From assembly GCA_023390815.1 (NCBI GenBank), contig JAEWCC010000031.1, forward strand, positions 1-42,849: a DNA stretch of 42,849 nt. Direction: 5' to 3'. Of the stretch, positions 8,027-16,186 are shown piece by piece (the stretch's first letter is position 1; the number at the start of each line of letters is the position of its first letter). The position numbers and the translations under genes are program-made. This DNA comes from Bacillota bacterium (lineage in GTDB: Bacteria > Bacillota > Clostridia > Christensenellales > SZUA-584). The notes beneath the pieces are model-generated. The model made no database searches. It was not told the origin of the DNA and saw nothing but the letters and a program-made list of their open reading frames with translations.

Positions 8027-9133
8027 TCAATTCGTCTGCGTTTTAGGTCCGAAGATATTTCGGATGGACAGCTTGGCAAGCTCGTTGATCGCCTGCAACA
8101 CAAACTTTTTCGATTCGGAATCGAGTCCTTTGATGGCAGCCAATATGGCACCGGCGCTTTTACGCCAGTCGTCGGACAACTCCCATATCGTATCGGCGTT
8201 GGTTTTCTCAATGACCTGGAACAGCACATCGACAATCATCTTGCGTTTATCATCGCTGAGAAGGGTCAGCCACTCGTTAAGTGCTTTATTGCGGTGCATG
8301 GCGCCGTTTTTAATCCGGTCGGCATAAACGAAATCGTCGTTCGCGATATTCCAAGAAAACGGGTCGTGTTGCATTATTCCGCGGCGGCTGCTCTTAATGA
8401 CCTCGTACTCCTCGTGATGCTGTAAAAGCATGCCGATCAGAGACTCCTCTGGCAGCGTTGTGTGAATACGGCTCTTGATATTCGCAAACCCGGCGGTTTC
8501 ATACAGGCTGTCTTTAAAACCAGGCCCGTCATGATTGTAGACATCGATAATCCGTTTTTGAACGTTCGGCTCGGATCGGGTCGCCGCATAGACTGCGAGG
8601 TTCCCGCCTTTGGAGTGGCCGCCTGTCCGGAGCATAAGCTTTCGTGATGTACGTTTGGCGATCTCGCCTAAATATTTTACGCCTGCCTCCTGTGATGGAA
8701 TCGGGCTGATATAAGCCATATTAAAATCCTCTTTCCAACCGACGAAGGTGGAGTCTGTGCCCCGGTATGCGATATATGCGGTGTTATCATCCAGAAAGCA
8801 GGTAACTGCCGCAAACTGCTTTTCCAGCACCGGATCGTAGAGGTCGACGTAATGGTTAAGGCTGATGCTGCGAAATCTGGGGCTTGCGGCAAGGACGAAA
8901 AGAAACCGTTTGTTGTTTTCGACGTCCAGCAGCTTTTGAAACATGGAACCAAACCATTCGGCTTTGAGCAAATCACTGATACGGACCGATGAAGCTTTAT
9001 CAGACATCGCCGGAACGATCCCCTCAAAGCGCAGGTAGGATAGCTGAGACAATACCAGGCTGTCGACGGCATTAAATGGCCGCTGCACCATGGTATAGAG
9101 GTTATTCTCCACATATTCGATCATGTTGCCCAT
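8027..9133 (-). CDS. DUF2974 (Mbeg1-like) lipase-fold protein
   Basis: 368-residue putative alpha/beta hydrolase of the DUF2974 family, distantly lipase-like. Residues ~24-95 give the family start (DSLVLSQLSYLRFEG). AYIAYRGTDSTFVGWKEDFN (~119-138) is lipase-like, and the nucleophile elbow is GGHSKGGNLA with Ser174. YNHDGPGF (~200) and a helical C-terminus follow. No signal peptide or membrane segment, so a cytosolic location is expected; the physiological substrate is not known for the family. AAGGAG lies upstream of its ATG on the minus strand. Convergent with the flavoprotein gene: the two stop codons form TGATCA with no space for a terminator. Confidence 0.8.
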   Translation of the reverse strand: MGNMIEYVENNLYTMVQRPFNAVDSLVLSQLSYLRFEGIVPAMSDKASSVRISDLLKAEWFGSMFQKLLDVENNKRFLFVLAASPRFRSISLNHYVDLYDPVLEKQFAAVTCFLDDNTAYIAYRGTDSTFVGWKEDFNMAYISPIPSQEAGVKYLGEIAKRTSRKLMLRTGGHSKGGNLAVYAATRSEPNVQKRIIDVYNHDGPGFKDSLYETAGFANIKSRIHTTLPEESLIGMLLQHHEEYEVIKSSRRGIMQHDPFSWNIANDDFVYADRIKNGAMHRNKALNEWLTLLSDDKRKMIVDVLFQVIEKTNADTIWELSDDWRKSAGAILAAIKGLDSESKKFVLQAINELAKLSIRNIFGPKTQTN

Positions 9134-9209
9134 AAACGCTCCACTCCTTATAAAAGCATCATACCATATTCATCCGGCTGCATACATACGATTTGCGCCG
9201 AAATGCATG

Positions 9210-9238
9210 TTGACAAATCATCAAAACGCTATTATGAT
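9210..9238 (+). promoter_or_regulatory. strong promoter of the ROK regulator gene
   Basis: Consensus -35 TTGACA (9210-9215), 17-base spacer, -10 TATGAT (9233-9238). The -10 lies inside the left arm of the 13-base inverted repeat described next, so a bound protein there would block RNA polymerase. Confidence 0.8.
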
Positions 9239-9283
9239 TAAATAAAATTAATAATTTAATAAATTTAATGATTTAATCATAAT
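9231..9283. promoter_or_regulatory. AT-rich 13-bp inverted repeat, candidate ROK operator
   Basis: ATTATGATTAAAT (9231-9243) and ATTTAATCATAAT (9271-9283) are perfect reverse complements separated by 27 bases. The spacer itself repeats TTTAAT in phase (9254, 9262 and again at 9272). Such a symmetric AT-rich element over the -10 of a ROK gene is a likely autoregulation site; binding is inferred. Confidence 0.6.
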
Positions 9284-9324
9284 TGTATTAATTCCGCTGC
9301 GTTGCGGATATCGGGGAGATGCGT

Positions 9325-10542
9325 ATGCAGGCGAGTAAGAAAGGCAAGAATCTGGGAGACGTCCGCTATATCAACCGGGCGTTGATCGTCGACCTGATGC
9401 GCCGGCAGAATATCCGTTCGCGCGCAGATCTGACCAAGCACAGCGGTCTCAACCAGGCGACGGTTACCAACATTGTCAGCGAGTTGATCGACAGCGGTCT
9501 GATTTATGAAGTCGGGCTGATTGAAGGCAAAAAAGGCCGCCGCATCATCGGGCTGGATCTCAACTGCGAAAAATACCGCTTTATGAGCGTACGGCTAACG
9601 CGCAAGTATTTTCTTGTCGCGGTAAATGATATCAAGGGCAATCAGCATGCGTTTAAACGGGTAGCGATTGACACCCGGGACGATGCTGGCAGTGTCATCG
9701 AAAGTATAAAAAAAGAGATACGCGCCCAGATCGCGCAGCTTAACGGTAAAGTGCTGCTGAGCGCGGGTGTCGCAGTGCTTGGGCCTTTCCTTAAGTCGGA
9801 GGATCATTTCGTTATCGCGACCGGATTTCCCACGCTGAAGAATATTCATATTATCAAGGAGCTCCAGCAGGAATTCAATGTGCCGGTATACGTTGACCAT
9901 GACGCGAATCTTGCGGCGTATGCCGAATGGCGTCACTTTGCGGGATCCGGCGACAAAGGCCTTTTTCTATACATCATGGGCGGACAGGGGTTGGGTGCAG
10001 GAATCATCGAGGACGGCCGGATACTGCGCGGACAGTTAGGCGTTGCGGGTGAGATCGGGCATATGAGTATCAACGTAATGGGAAAGAAATGCGAATGCGG
10101 AAACCGGGGTTGTCTCGAGCAATACGCTTCGGGGTTCGCAATGCTTAATATGCTCGGTGAGCGCATTGCGGATTACCCGGATACGATACTGACCGAAGAC
10201 AGCGGGATACATGATATTTACGACGCGTTTCACCGCGGAGATAAGCTTGCGGTCAGCATACTGGATTCCGTTGCGTGGTATTTGGGTTTTGGTATCGCAA
10301 GCCTGATCAACGTAATCAACCCCGGCGCAATCATGATCGGCGATGATTTCCAAAGGGGCGGCAAGCATTTTCTGGACAAAGTATGTGAATCCGTAAAGGA
10401 ACATGCGCTGCCGGAACTATATAGTAAAGTCAGCATTCACATGAGCGAATTTGCGGAAGATCCCGCACTGTCCGGCGCGGCGATGCTTGCAATCGACGAA
10501 TTGCTCAAAACGGAACACTTTTTTGATCGGTTGCTTGGCTGA
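9325..10542 (+). CDS. ROK-family transcriptional regulator (NagC/XylR type)
   Basis: Sugar-responsive repressor of 405 residues. The N-terminal winged helix (VDLMRRQNIRSRADLTKHSG, NQATVTNIVSELIDSGLI) is followed by a sugar-kinase-fold ROK domain with VYVDHDANLAAYAEW, the glycine-rich GGQGLGAGII, the GEIGHMSI signature and the zinc-binding CECGNRGCLEQY. ATG 9319 directly touches GGGGAG (9313-9318), so it cannot use it; ATG 9325 has correct spacing and is chosen. The gene stands alone behind its own promoter and just upstream of the RpiR-led sugar operon. It may control that operon, itself, or both; the ligand is unknown. Confidence 0.9.
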   Translation: MQASKKGKNLGDVRYINRALIVDLMRRQNIRSRADLTKHSGLNQATVTNIVSELIDSGLIYEVGLIEGKKGRRIIGLDLNCEKYRFMSVRLTRKYFLVAVNDIKGNQHAFKRVAIDTRDDAGSVIESIKKEIRAQIAQLNGKVLLSAGVAVLGPFLKSEDHFVIATGFPTLKNIHIIKELQQEFNVPVYVDHDANLAAYAEWRHFAGSGDKGLFLYIMGGQGLGAGIIEDGRILRGQLGVAGEIGHMSINVMGKKCECGNRGCLEQYASGFAMLNMLGERIADYPDTILTEDSGIHDIYDAFHRGDKLAVSILDSVAWYLGFGIASLINVINPGAIMIGDDFQRGGKHFLDKVCESVKEHALPELYSKVSIHMSEFAEDPALSGAAMLAIDELLKTEHFFDRLLG

Positions 10543-10570
10543 TAACTGGCAGGATAACTGGCGGGATAAC
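10541..10570 (+). repeat. 12-bp tandem repeat over the ROK stop codon
   Basis: GATAACTGGCAG (10541-10552), GATAACTGGCGG (10553-10564) and a partial GATAAC (10565-10570). It begins inside the TGA stop. Probably a small slippage product; no function is evident. Confidence 0.7.
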
Positions 10571-10793
10571 CCACAATTGGACTCGAGATAATACGGAAAT
10601 GCGCGAGGAGGCAGGTTTTCTCAAAGCGTAAATAAATATAATGAACCATTGAGAAATAAACTTTTATTTCATAGCCCAAGGTAAAAACGAGCAAATATGG
10701 ATAAAGTAATATAAAAAAGATTGAAAAAACATATAATTGCCGTGCATGGTAAAAAAAAATTTCATGAAACTACTAATATGTGTAAAATGATCA
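10571..10793. promoter_or_regulatory. gene-free regulatory stretch with TGAAA/TTTCA palindromes
   Basis: No coding frame. It contains two perfect palindromes: GAAATAAA-CT-TTTATTTC (10653-10670) and TTTCATGAAA (10760-10769). A third of the same half-site type follows the promoter: TGAAAT-AAT-ATTTCA (10854-10868). Regulators with RpiR-type helix-turn-helix domains often bind TGAAA-containing palindromes, so these are candidate operators for the adjacent RpiR protein. The rest of the stretch is AT-rich and otherwise empty. Confidence 0.5.
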
Positions 10794-10822
10794 TTGACAA
10801 ACTCTATGCGTCTTAATATAAT
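10794..10822 (+). promoter_or_regulatory. consensus promoter of the sugar operon
   Basis: Perfect -35 TTGACA (10794-10799), 17 bases, perfect -10 TATAAT (10817-10822). Transcription would start near 10829, and the palindrome at 10854-10868 would lie in the leader at about +25, where a bound repressor would block transcription. Confidence 0.85.
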
Positions 10823-10893
10823 CGAGTCGTAATTGCGGGTTGGTTCGCTAATGTGAAATAATATTTCATTGTTATGCCGGAAAGGATAGATTC

Positions 10894-11739
10894 ATGGAAC
10901 TAGGTGGCTGGGTGTTCGAAAATATCCGTCTGAATTACGAAGAGATATTTTCGGCAGAGAAAAAAGTCGCGGACTATATACTCAAGAACCCCGAGCATAC
11001 CGTTACGCTCAATGTCTCCGAACTGGCTGAACTCTGCGGTACAAGCGATGCGACTGTAATCCGGCTTTGCAAGCATCTGGGTTACAAGGGTTTCTATCAG
11101 ATGAAACTGCAACTCGCGCACGACCTTGGGCGCGAGCAGCTCTTCAGCGGCAACGCCATGCCAAAGGAGCCGGACACCGGCGACGATGTACTCAAAGAGG
11201 TCGCAGCCAACATCATGCACGCACAGTCGAATGTAGACAACGCTGCGATGATGAAGTGCGTAGAGATGATCCTCGCGTGTGATACTGTGCATCTTGTTGC
11301 AACCGGCAATTCGATACCATCGACAATCGACTTTGCTTTCCGGCTCGGGCGTGTCGGTATTCGGACGAGCAGTTCGTTCATGCCGGAACAGCAGCTTAAC
11401 AGCGTAAACCTGGGGACAGAGCGTGATATCGTCATCGGCATATCGCACTCGGGCAGCTCCAAGCAGGTGCTGCAGGCGTTTGAACTTGCCAAACAGCGCG
11501 GTATGACGACCATATCGATCACAGACCTTTTGAACACACCCCATGCCAAAAGTGCGGATCATGCGCTTTCGACCGGGATTGAATATTCCAGCGTATATAT
11601 ATTCGGCGCAGCGTCGCATATTTATATATCCGCTTTAATCGACATCATGGTGTACTTCATTGCCCACGCGAAGAAGAATGCCGTCAAAAACGGAGAAACG
11701 GACCAACTGGAGTACGTTCTCTCGGAAACCAAGCTCTAG
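10894..11739 (+). CDS. MurR/RpiR-family transcriptional regulator
   Basis: 281-residue sugar-phosphate-sensing regulator. Residues ~1-80 carry the RpiR helix-turn-helix (AEKKVADYILKNPEHTVTLN, VSELAELCGTSDATVIRLCKHLGYKGF). Residues ~125-250 form a SIS domain that binds a phosphosugar (VHLVATGNSIPSTIDFAFRLGRVG, VIGISHSGSSKQVLQAFELAKQRG). It is the first gene of the operon, 72 bases behind the consensus promoter, with AAAGGA before the ATG and only 14 bases before the next gene. It probably represses or activates the operon in response to a phosphorylated intermediate of the pathway. Confidence 0.92.
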   Translation: MELGGWVFENIRLNYEEIFSAEKKVADYILKNPEHTVTLNVSELAELCGTSDATVIRLCKHLGYKGFYQMKLQLAHDLGREQLFSGNAMPKEPDTGDDVLKEVAANIMHAQSNVDNAAMMKCVEMILACDTVHLVATGNSIPSTIDFAFRLGRVGIRTSSSFMPEQQLNSVNLGTERDIVIGISHSGSSKQVLQAFELAKQRGMTTISITDLLNTPHAKSADHALSTGIEYSSVYIFGAASHIYISALIDIMVYFIAHAKKNAVKNGETDQLEYVLSETKL

Positions 11740-11753
11740 ACGGAGGACAACCT

Positions 11754-13073
11754 GTGGCTTACCGGGACGGATACGAAAAATTTTACCGGCAGTTGCCGAA
11801 CGACATTGAAAAGTTAAAACATAGCGGAAACAGAATTGTATTGGGCTATACGAGCGATCTGGATGTCGTGATGGAATGGGACAGCACAGCGTTTGACACA
11901 ATTCTGTCAACCTTTCTGAAGGAAGAGCCTGCAGTACGTACCGGCGACGTCATCGACTCAATGGAGGCTTTCGCCCGCATTGTGAGCTATCACATGATCC
12001 ACGGACTGGGCGGAGAGATCGACATCACGAACCTTGAAGTCTGCGAATATCTTGAAAGCCGCTTTAAGATTGAGTATGCGCTGGGCGGCACCTGCGCACA
12101 AGGCGCGGCAGCGCTCAACGCGGTGGGTTTCCCGGTGCTTGCGCACATTACCGACAGGTCGAAAGAAGTCTGCCGGCTGATGAGCGGGCCGGGCCTCGAT
12201 ACCGTAACGGAATTGGGCGTGGTCCCGATGATGCAGAGCGCATCGCAGGAACCCCCGGTGAGGCATATGATCCTGCAGTATCCCAAGGGAGCCACGATTA
12301 CGGCGGGCGACAAAACCTATGAAGCGCCCGTATCGAACCGACTCATCATGGATTACGACAGCATCCATAAAACGATGCCGGTTGACAAGCCGTTTCTCGA
12401 TTATTGCGAGACCCACGCGCAGGAAATGCTGGTGTATTGCGTTTCGGGCCTTAACGGCATCATCGACGAGCGGATCATGGCCGACAGAATCGATGAGATA
12501 TCCGCGCATTACCGCAGGGTGAAGCAAGCCAATCCCGGCTGCATGATCTACCTCGAAGGCGCGTGCTATTTAAACCCTGAGCTGAAGAATCTTGTATTCG
12601 ACCGGCTTTCAGGCGTTTGCGACATATACGGTATGAACGAGGAAGAACTCGTCGAGCATACCAGCCGGTATGGCGTCCATACCGATAAAGAAGACCTTGC
12701 CTCGGTAATCAACGGACTGGGTTCGCTGATGGAGAAGTACCCGGTTCGCGGCATTGTGCTGCATACCAAGGACTACGCGATGTATTACGGCGAGGAACTC
12801 GTGGACGTCGATGTGGAAAAGGGTCTGACGCTCGGAAATCTGATGGCCGGGACAAGAGCGCGGACGGGTCGTTATGGCTCTTATGAGGACTGCGGCGAAA
12901 GCATGCAGCTCGCGTTAAGCCCGGAGGGTATCCGGTTTGCCGGGGAGCTTCAGAATATGAAGCCGGAAGCGGTTGTGCGCATCGTGCCCTCGCGCTATAT
13001 GGAACACCCGAAGTATACCATCGGGCTGGGCGATACCTTCATGGCAGGTTTTTTAACATCTTTTGTGCGGTAG
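11754..13073 (+). CDS. ADP-dependent phosphofructokinase/glucokinase family sugar kinase
   Basis: 439-residue member of the ADP_PFK_GK family (ribokinase-like fold), whose known members phosphorylate glucose or fructose-6-phosphate with ADP, giving AMP. Visible are the N-terminal substrate-side GYTSDLDVVMEWD (~31-43), GGTCAQGAAALNAVGFPV (~111-128), YLEGACYLN, GMNEEELVEHTSRYG (the family NEEE region) and the catalytic GLGDTF with Asp427. The family is best known from archaea and animals, with scattered bacterial members. The start is GTG 11754 with GGAGG at 11741-11745; no ATG fits. Co-transcribed with an RpiR regulator and an FGGY kinase, so its substrate may be an unusual sugar or sugar phosphate rather than glucose. 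Confidence 0.82.
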   Translation: MAYRDGYEKFYRQLPNDIEKLKHSGNRIVLGYTSDLDVVMEWDSTAFDTILSTFLKEEPAVRTGDVIDSMEAFARIVSYHMIHGLGGEIDITNLEVCEYLESRFKIEYALGGTCAQGAAALNAVGFPVLAHITDRSKEVCRLMSGPGLDTVTELGVVPMMQSASQEPPVRHMILQYPKGATITAGDKTYEAPVSNRLIMDYDSIHKTMPVDKPFLDYCETHAQEMLVYCVSGLNGIIDERIMADRIDEISAHYRRVKQANPGCMIYLEGACYLNPELKNLVFDRLSGVCDIYGMNEEELVEHTSRYGVHTDKEDLASVINGLGSLMEKYPVRGIVLHTKDYAMYYGEELVDVDVEKGLTLGNLMAGTRARTGRYGSYEDCGESMQLALSPEGIRFAGELQNMKPEAVVRIVPSRYMEHPKYTIGLGDTFMAGFLTSFVR

Positions 13074-13088
13074 AAAGGGGAACGCAGA

Positions 13089-14591
13089 GTGGCGCTGTTG
13101 ATGGGCATTGACCTCGGGACATCGGGCCTGAAAACCATTGTGATCAGTGAAACCGGAGAGGTCAAGGCACTGAGCCACCGTTCATATACATTCGATTCCC
13201 CGCGCGGCGGTTATGCGGAGCATCATCCCGATGCGTGGTGGCAGGCTTGCGTGGAAACTGTGCGCGAAGCGCTCGGCCAATGCGGCGGATGCGCGGGAGA
13301 AATCGCAGGCGTAAGCTTCTCCGGCCAAATGCACGGTCTTGTGACGCTCGACTGCGATTACCGCGTCGTGCGTCCGGCGATACTGCATTGCGACGCGCGT
13401 TCAGGCGAGCAAGTACAACACCTGCGGCGCATGCTCGGGACAGACGGCATCCGCGCGCTGATGATGAATCCGGTATACACCGGGTTTCTGCTGCCCTCGC
13501 TGCTGTGGGTGAGGGAGAATGAACCCGCGAACTTTGAAAAAATACGCCATGTGTGCCTGCCCAAGGACTATCTGAAAATGAAGATGACGGGCGAGCTGTC
13601 CTCAGACTTTTCAGACGCCTCGGCGACATTGGCATTCGATATTAAAGAAGACATCTGGTCGAGCGCGATATTGGATCGCGTAGGGATACCCGCGTCGCTG
13701 TTCCCGGTCTGCTATGAGACCACACAGGAAGCGGGCCGCGTATGCGCTGCGGCGGCGCAGGAAACCGGTCTTAGAATGGGCACGGTCGTGGCGGCGGGCG
13801 GCGGAGACCAGGTGATGCAGGGCATCGGCAACGGCATGGTGCATGCGGGCGATGCGACGGTCAATATCGGCAGCAGCGGCCAAGTCAGCTTTCAGATCGA
13901 CCGGCCGGTGCTAAACCCGGACCTTAACACCAACATGTTCTGTGGTTATAAACGGGGTCGCTGGATACTATTCGGTGCGACGATGACGGCGGGATGGTCG
14001 TACGAGTGGTGGCACCGCAACTCCGGCAACATCGATTATGCGCAGCTCGACCGTGAGGTCACGCAGACGCCGCCGGGCAGCGGTGGATTGATATTCCTGC
14101 CCTATCTGAACGGGGAGCGTACGCCGCATGTGGACCCGAACCTGAGCGGCGCTTTTCTGGGGCTCAACATCGGCACCACGCGCGCCCATATGACGCGTGC
14201 CGTGATGGAGGGCGTGGCGTACTCGCTGATGCAGTGCATTGAAATATGCGGAGGACTCGGCTTTCAGGCAGAATGGCTCGTCGCCTCGGGCGGCGCAGCG
14301 CGGAGTAAACCTTGGCTGCAATTGCAGGCGGACGTATACAATACGCCGCTGCGCGTGTCCGAAACGCAGGAGCAGGCTGGGCTCGGCGCGGCAATCGCGG
14401 CGGGCGTGGGATCAGGGGTATATGCCACGTTGGAGGAAGGATGCCGCGCGGCGGTGCATTACCGCAGTGAGATCGTGCTGCCGGACAGCGGACGCCATGA
14501 TATATACCGAGAATATTACGCGCTTTTCAAGAGAGCACACAGCGCAAACCGGGATATGCTGCGCGCGCTTGCGGCAATTGGAAGGGAATAA
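13089..14591 (+). CDS. xylB: FGGY-family carbohydrate kinase, xylulokinase-like
   Basis: 500-residue ATP-dependent sugar kinase. Domain I starts with LLMGIDLGTSGLKTIVI (~3-19, phosphate loop) and includes SFSGQMHGLV (~80). The catalytic Asp is probably the one in ILHCDARSGEQ (~103). Domain II shows GGGDQVMQGIGNGMV, VNIGSSGQVSFQ, ATMTAGWSYEWW, FLPYLNGERTPHVDP and ASGGAARSKPWLQLQADVYNTP, all close to XylB. The start is GTG 13089 behind AAGGGG. Xylulokinase is the nearest relative, but the neighbours (3-epimerase, class II aldolase, DhaK) leave other ketoses open; the name is by similarity. Confidence 0.85.
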   Translation: MALLMGIDLGTSGLKTIVISETGEVKALSHRSYTFDSPRGGYAEHHPDAWWQACVETVREALGQCGGCAGEIAGVSFSGQMHGLVTLDCDYRVVRPAILHCDARSGEQVQHLRRMLGTDGIRALMMNPVYTGFLLPSLLWVRENEPANFEKIRHVCLPKDYLKMKMTGELSSDFSDASATLAFDIKEDIWSSAILDRVGIPASLFPVCYETTQEAGRVCAAAAQETGLRMGTVVAAGGGDQVMQGIGNGMVHAGDATVNIGSSGQVSFQIDRPVLNPDLNTNMFCGYKRGRWILFGATMTAGWSYEWWHRNSGNIDYAQLDREVTQTPPGSGGLIFLPYLNGERTPHVDPNLSGAFLGLNIGTTRAHMTRAVMEGVAYSLMQCIEICGGLGFQAEWLVASGGAARSKPWLQLQADVYNTPLRVSETQEQAGLGAAIAAGVGSGVYATLEEGCRAAVHYRSEIVLPDSGRHDIYREYYALFKRAHSANRDMLRALAAIGRE

Positions 14592-14641
14592 TTCGTCGTT
14601 ATAGAGATCCGCAACAAGTATTGTGAAATGAGGTGATATGT

Positions 14642-16177
14642 TTGGACGAAGCAGTCAGAAACACACAGACCGAGAACGAATATATCCTGGATTGCCAGGG
14701 GATATCGAAATCCTTCGGTGGTACGCACGCGCTGCAAAACGTCCAGCTGCAGGTAAAACGGGGAGAAGTGCACGCGCTGCTGGGAGAGAATGGCGCGGGC
14801 AAGTCCACGCTGATGAAGATCATCATCGGGCTGCAGAAGCAGGACGCCGGAGATATCCGGTTTGAGGGAAAGCCCTATAGTGCGAATGGCCCTGCCGAGG
14901 CGATTAAAGCGGGCATATCGATGATCCATCAGGAACTCAACCCCGAGCCTTACCTGTCGATCGCCGAGAGCATATTCTTAAAGCGCGAAGATACGGTCCG
15001 GAGAACCCCGTTCTTGAATAAAAATGAAACCAACCGTCGCGCTGCGGAGCTTTTAAGACAGTATAACCTTTCTATGAACCCCAAGGCGCTTATGGAATCG
15101 CTGACACTCGCGCAAATGCAGATGATCGAGATATTGAAGGCGGTTTCCTGCAACGCGCGGTTGGTCATTATGGACGAGCCGACATCCTCGCTCGACAGCG
15201 AGGAAACCGAGCGCTTGTTCAGGACAATCCGTAACCTGAAGGAACAGGGCGTTACGATCATTTACATATCCCATCGCATGGAGGAGATATTCAAGATCTG
15301 CGACTCGTACTCGGTCTTCCGCGACGGTCACTTCATCGGAACCGGCACCATCGCGGACATTTCCACCAACGAACTGATCTCCATGATGGTTGGCCGCAAG
15401 GTAGAGAACATATTCCCCAAGGTGGATTGCCCGATCGGCGATGTGGTTTTCAAGGCCGAGGGACTCTCCGGCAAGGGCTTTAAAGATATCAGCTTTGAAG
15501 TACACGCGGGAGAAATCGTCGGGCTTTCGGGCCTGGTGGGTTCGGGCCGCAGCGAGACGATGCGCGCGATATTTGGTCTTGATCCGCTCTCGAGCGGAAA
15601 GATGTACCTCAACGGAAAAGAGCTTAAGATCAAGAGACCCAGCGATGCTATCAACAAAGGCATCGTGATGATCAACGAGGACCGCAAAAACTACGGACTT
15701 TGCCTGTTCCGCTCGATCCGCGAAAATATTTCGCTGCCCAACCTGCGCGCGCGCCAAAAGGGCGTGCTGCTAAACCAGCGGCGCGAAAAAGCCGAATGCA
15801 GAGAGGTTGCCAAGACGCTCACGGTCAAAATGGCCAGCGTCGAGTCCGAGGCGTACAGCTTAAGCGGCGGCAATCAGCAAAAGGTGGTTATCTCCAAGTG
15901 GGTAATGGCTAAGCCCAAGCTGCTCATTATGGACGAACCGACCCGCGGCGTCGACGTCGGCGCGAAGTCGGAGATCCATGCGCTGATGGGCCGGTTCGCC
16001 GCAGAAGGCATGGCGATCATCATGGTGTCGTCCGAACTGCCCGAAGTGATGGGCATGAGCGACCGTATCCTGATCTACCATGAGGGCAAGCTCAACGGAG
16101 AAATCAGCCGGAAAGACATACTGGCGGGCACTGCCAACCAGGAAACGATATTAGCGAAAGAATTCGGCGGGAGGTAA
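14642..16177 (+). CDS. sugar ABC transporter ATP-binding protein (RbsA/MglA type)
   Basis: 511-residue tandem ATPase that powers sugar import. NBD1: Walker A GENGAGKST (48-56), TLAQMQMIEI signature variant, Walker B LVIMDEPTSSLD. NBD2: degenerate P-loop GLVGSGRSETM, signature LSGGNQQKVVISKW, Walker B LLIMDEPTRGVDVGAK. NBD2 without the P-loop lysine is normal in this family. The in-frame GTG at 14633 lies inside the ribosome binding sequence GAGGTG (14630-14635), so I take TTG 14642, six bases later, as the start. Works with the permease at 16187 and the lipoprotein at 17230. Confidence 0.92.
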   Translation: MDEAVRNTQTENEYILDCQGISKSFGGTHALQNVQLQVKRGEVHALLGENGAGKSTLMKIIIGLQKQDAGDIRFEGKPYSANGPAEAIKAGISMIHQELNPEPYLSIAESIFLKREDTVRRTPFLNKNETNRRAAELLRQYNLSMNPKALMESLTLAQMQMIEILKAVSCNARLVIMDEPTSSLDSEETERLFRTIRNLKEQGVTIIYISHRMEEIFKICDSYSVFRDGHFIGTGTIADISTNELISMMVGRKVENIFPKVDCPIGDVVFKAEGLSGKGFKDISFEVHAGEIVGLSGLVGSGRSETMRAIFGLDPLSSGKMYLNGKELKIKRPSDAINKGIVMINEDRKNYGLCLFRSIRENISLPNLRARQKGVLLNQRREKAECREVAKTLTVKMASVESEAYSLSGGNQQKVVISKWVMAKPKLLIMDEPTRGVDVGAKSEIHALMGRFAAEGMAIIMVSSELPEVMGMSDRILIYHEGKLNGEISRKDILAGTANQETILAKEFGGR

Positions 16178-16186
16178 GGAGAAACC

